This document shows positions 61,233-64,000 of a stretch of DNA of 64,000 nucleotides, one piece after another. This DNA comes from Tubiluchus corallicola (lineage: Eukaryota > Priapulida > Priapulimorpha > Priapulimorphida > Tubiluchidae): the NCBI GenBank assembly GCA_030141605.1, contig JAQGDQ010000208.1:62001-126000 (forward strand). Reading direction: 5' to 3'. Under the pieces are notes generated by a model. It searched no databases. It was not told the DNA's origin and saw only the letters and a program-made list of their open reading frames with translations. A program made the translations under genes and the position numbers. Position 1 is the first letter of the stretch; each line of letters opens with the position of its first letter.

Positions 61233-64000
61233 GCCTCTATTTACAGGCTCAATACATCAATAATTGAAAATGAAATCGTGTACAGATATTAGTGACACAC
61301 ATAAATAAGTACATACAATTACATAAAAATAAAAGCTCTATATATGCAAATTATATACAAATAAACAAATGCGTATGTATAAACAGATACGTTAGAATGT
61401 ACAAACCATACACAAATATAAATAAAGGTGTACTAGCGATTGTTTTCACGATGTAGTCATCTTTCACTAAGTCCAAAAATGCTGTAATTATATTCTTGTA
61501 CTGCTTTAAAAATATCACATCTGTTGTTTGATCAGTAAGCTCTAACATAAAATGCCTCCTCTTCCTTTGGTTGACAAAAAAAACAAATTGCCTTATGGGA
61601 CAGTCCACAGTCACATAGCTCATTGTCTTCCATTCCGATGCAGCACAGAAATTTATTAAAGTTTCCTTGCTTAGTAAGAAAACAAATTGCCCGAGTTTCC
61701 TACTGGCAGATTTAAAGTTGTACCAGCTACAAGGATATCGTTCCCCATTTCAATGCCTTGCAGTTTAGAACGATTTTTCAATCTATTGCTCCATAGTTTT
61801 TGAACGAAGTCTTTCATCATAACTTTGGTATACGTCAGAGTCTGCACAGGCATTTCTGATTAATCCTTAGTTGGAATTCTTTGGTTGCAAAACATTCTAA
61901 AAAAACTGCCTCAGGTCTAGCAGATGGGCGTAAACGCTGAGTTTTGTGATCACAGATGGCTGATCGTCATTACACAGCAGATGAATATAGTTATGTAATA
62001 CATCTTTTGCGTCACAGCTAAGTATTTTCAGAACTTTTACAGCTATCTTTTTACATGTGACTTCCAGAGGTGGTATACTAGTTATTAATTCAAGGTTATC
62101 TCTAGATGGATGGAACCCAGATCCGGTACAAATTTTTAATACGTTATACATCAGGTCATCAGAAGTTGCCTACATATTCGTTAACCATGCATATGAGCCA
62201 TAAAGTATTATTGGCTGTACCGGAGCATTAAAAAGTTATGTGATTACTGGTAACCTTAAACCGCTATTTTTATGACAGTTTTTTATGCTGTGCCAACATA
62301 GCCATGCTTTTTGTCTGACGTAGTTGATGTGCTGCGGGAGGATAAATCTTTGTCAATGGTGACACCCAGCACCTTGCTCTTACAGGTATACGCTACTTCA
62401 CTGTTACCAATTTTACGATTAGTGGCTTGATGGCCATTCCACATTCCAACAAGCCTCTGTCTTATCAGGTTGAGCATTAATTTTTAATCTCCATTTGCAG
62501 CTCATCACAACAAACCTGAGCAGTTTGCTGGCATGCAGTTCGGTTGCTGTTGGATACGTAAAGCGTTCCATCATCAGCATACTTGAATTTTTCAACTAAT
62601 ACTGGTGTGTTATTGAATATATCGGCTATGAAAACAAGAAATAAAACAGGCGAGAGTGCCGAGCACACCCATGTTGGTTTGGAACTCCTCTGAGGCATTG
62701 TCATTTACCTTGAACACGATGCGCTTTGTCATAAGAAAGTTTGATATTAGCTTTAGGAGTGCTTGCATATTTGCGTTATACATCTTATACAAAAGACAGC
62801 CCGTTTTGCCACACGCTATCAAAAGCCTTTTCAAAATCCACGAAAATATCAATGCCAGACATCTTACGAGCTACTCCTTTTTTTAGTCCAGAAATAAGTC
62901 TCATAAGACAGCATGTAGTATTACGGCCTGGAGTGAAGCCTTCTTGTTCTCTATCCTTGACGTCATAATATTCTAAATGTTTCCGAAGTCTCATGTCAAT
63001 CAACCTCTCCACCAGCTTACCAATGTAGGACGTGATCGAAATGGGCCTGTAATTGCTGGCATTTGTATAATCTGCTCTTCCGCATTTTAGCATTATCACG
63101 ACCTTTGCTATGTACCTAGACCATATTTAGGAAGTAGAGATTTGCAATTTTAAGTAGCACAAGTTTAGTCCAATATCCCACGTACATTATCATCTTTGGA
63201 TGATATCCATCATCGTCAATAGATTTTCCTTCCGTTTTGACTTTGTCTATTGCTGAATTTAATTCATCCCAGGTGAATTTTGAGTTAAGGCTTGTAGGCA
63301 TGTCTTCTTCCCAGTTGTTTGTTAACAATAACTCGTCGACTTCTGCTCGGCATGACTCTTGAAAGTGTTCCGTTAATAAGTGCCGCCCGTTGAAAAAGAT
63401 TTGGTAAAAAATATTACACATCACCTCGTCTTCTATTACAATTTCTCCATTATCATTCAAGCATCCTATAGATTGTTTTTCTTTTTTAACAAACAAGTGT
63501 TTGTACGACTGCCAGAATCTTGCCCCTTGTGCAGCATTGAGGCTTTCTGTATTTTTATGCAGCCAAGCATTATATGTTCTACTCAATGCTTCATCATAAG
63601 CTTGTTTGCTTGATAAATACAAGTTTTTGTTTTGCATGTTCGAGTATCTTAAAAAGACCTTTCTAGTCTCTCTGACAGAATGTGACAGTGTGGTTAGTTC
63701 ATTCGTCCAAAATGGCTTACTACGTCCACAGATAGTTTTAAGTTCAAGAATGGCATTGTTTGTTTGTGTAATGCAGTTTTTGAACCATTGCCATAATCCC
63801 TTTATTTGCTACCAACTCATTTAACTGCGCAAAGCTCTTCTTTATTGTTAAATCAAGTTCGAATGACCAAGCTTTCCAGTCACTCTTTTTGAAGTCAAAA
63901 ACATGCTTAATTGGGTTCTCTTTAATTTCTACAACAAATTGAGTCATTACTGAAAGTGTCCCATCAGAGGTATCCCACTGAATAATTCAACTTCTGTGTC
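61200..64000 (-). mobile_element. Non-LTR (LINE) retrotransposon, 3' part, frameshifted, continues beyond right edge
   Basis: On the minus strand from the right edge, first comes the end of an endonuclease-like region and linker (VFDFKKSDWKAWSFELD; KPFWTNELTTLSHSVRETRK). The reverse transcriptase follows: NYRPISITSYIGKLVERLID, QEGFTPGRNT, DFEKAFDSVW (about 62825), after frameshifts ALSPVLFLVFIADIF and KYADDGTLYV (YADD at 62581-62570), then KVLGVTIDKDLS. A cysteine-rich C-terminal part (ELCDCGLSHKAICFFCQPK near 61600) closes the ORF. The 3' end is an AATAAAAGATTTATCATCATC-like tail at 61200-61240. At least three frame changes and stops interrupt the ORF, so this copy is inactive. The element moves by target-primed reverse transcription. 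Confidence 0.92.

Overview
The window looks like nuclear DNA of a marine-type invertebrate animal. It is AT-rich, its protein-coding signal is broken into short exons with GT/AG splice sites, and it is full of microsatellites, minisatellites and decayed non-LTR (LINE) retrotransposons. No bacterial operon structure, CRISPR array or phage module is present. I cannot fix the phylum from the sequence. Two real genes can be supported, one near each end, with a gene-poor repetitive stretch of roughly 50 kb between them.

Left end (1-3251, minus strand): the 5' part of an SLC34-type sodium/phosphate cotransporter gene. Five exons with fully compatible phases (2804-3251, 2486-2617, 1557-1700, 984-1175, 75-211) encode the cytoplasmic N-terminus and the first membrane repeat, including the QSSSTSSS motif. 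The rest lies beyond the left edge. The first exon carries 3.6 copies of a near-identical 37-residue (111 bp) tandem repeat.

Middle (3.3-55.8 kb): no exon was recognised with confidence. There are four decayed LINE fragments (about 4.85, 6.35, 11.0 and 17.5 kb), a 5S rRNA-derived SINE-like segment beside one of them (11.6 kb), a three-copy interspersed repeat linked to CA microsatellites (15.7, 15.9 and 20.8 kb), and many simple repeats. There are also several degenerate minisatellites (37.2, 45.6, 53.0 kb) and an array of about 171 bp period at 55.1-55.6 kb. One GC-richer stretch at 24.8-25.2 kb has E-box and NRF1-type sites followed by a strong splice donor, so it may be a promoter with an untranslated first exon.

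Right end (55866-about 61.1 kb, plus strand): a secreted or surface protein gene with signal peptide, C-type lectin domain, EGF domain and second C-type lectin domain. It has six exons with consistent phases. Both lectin domains lack an EPN/QPD sugar-binding motif and instead share an extra cysteine pair at identical spacing. Directly downstream, a GA-rich tract meets the 3' end of a minus-strand LINE (61.2-64.0 kb, frameshifted) that runs out of the window, so the last exon of the lectin gene is uncertain.

The two genes do different jobs, phosphate uptake and extracellular recognition, and nothing suggests that they act together. The most noteworthy items are the non-canonical paired lectin domains with exon-cassette architecture, the coding minisatellite in the transporter, the 5S-derived segment and the 171 bp array.
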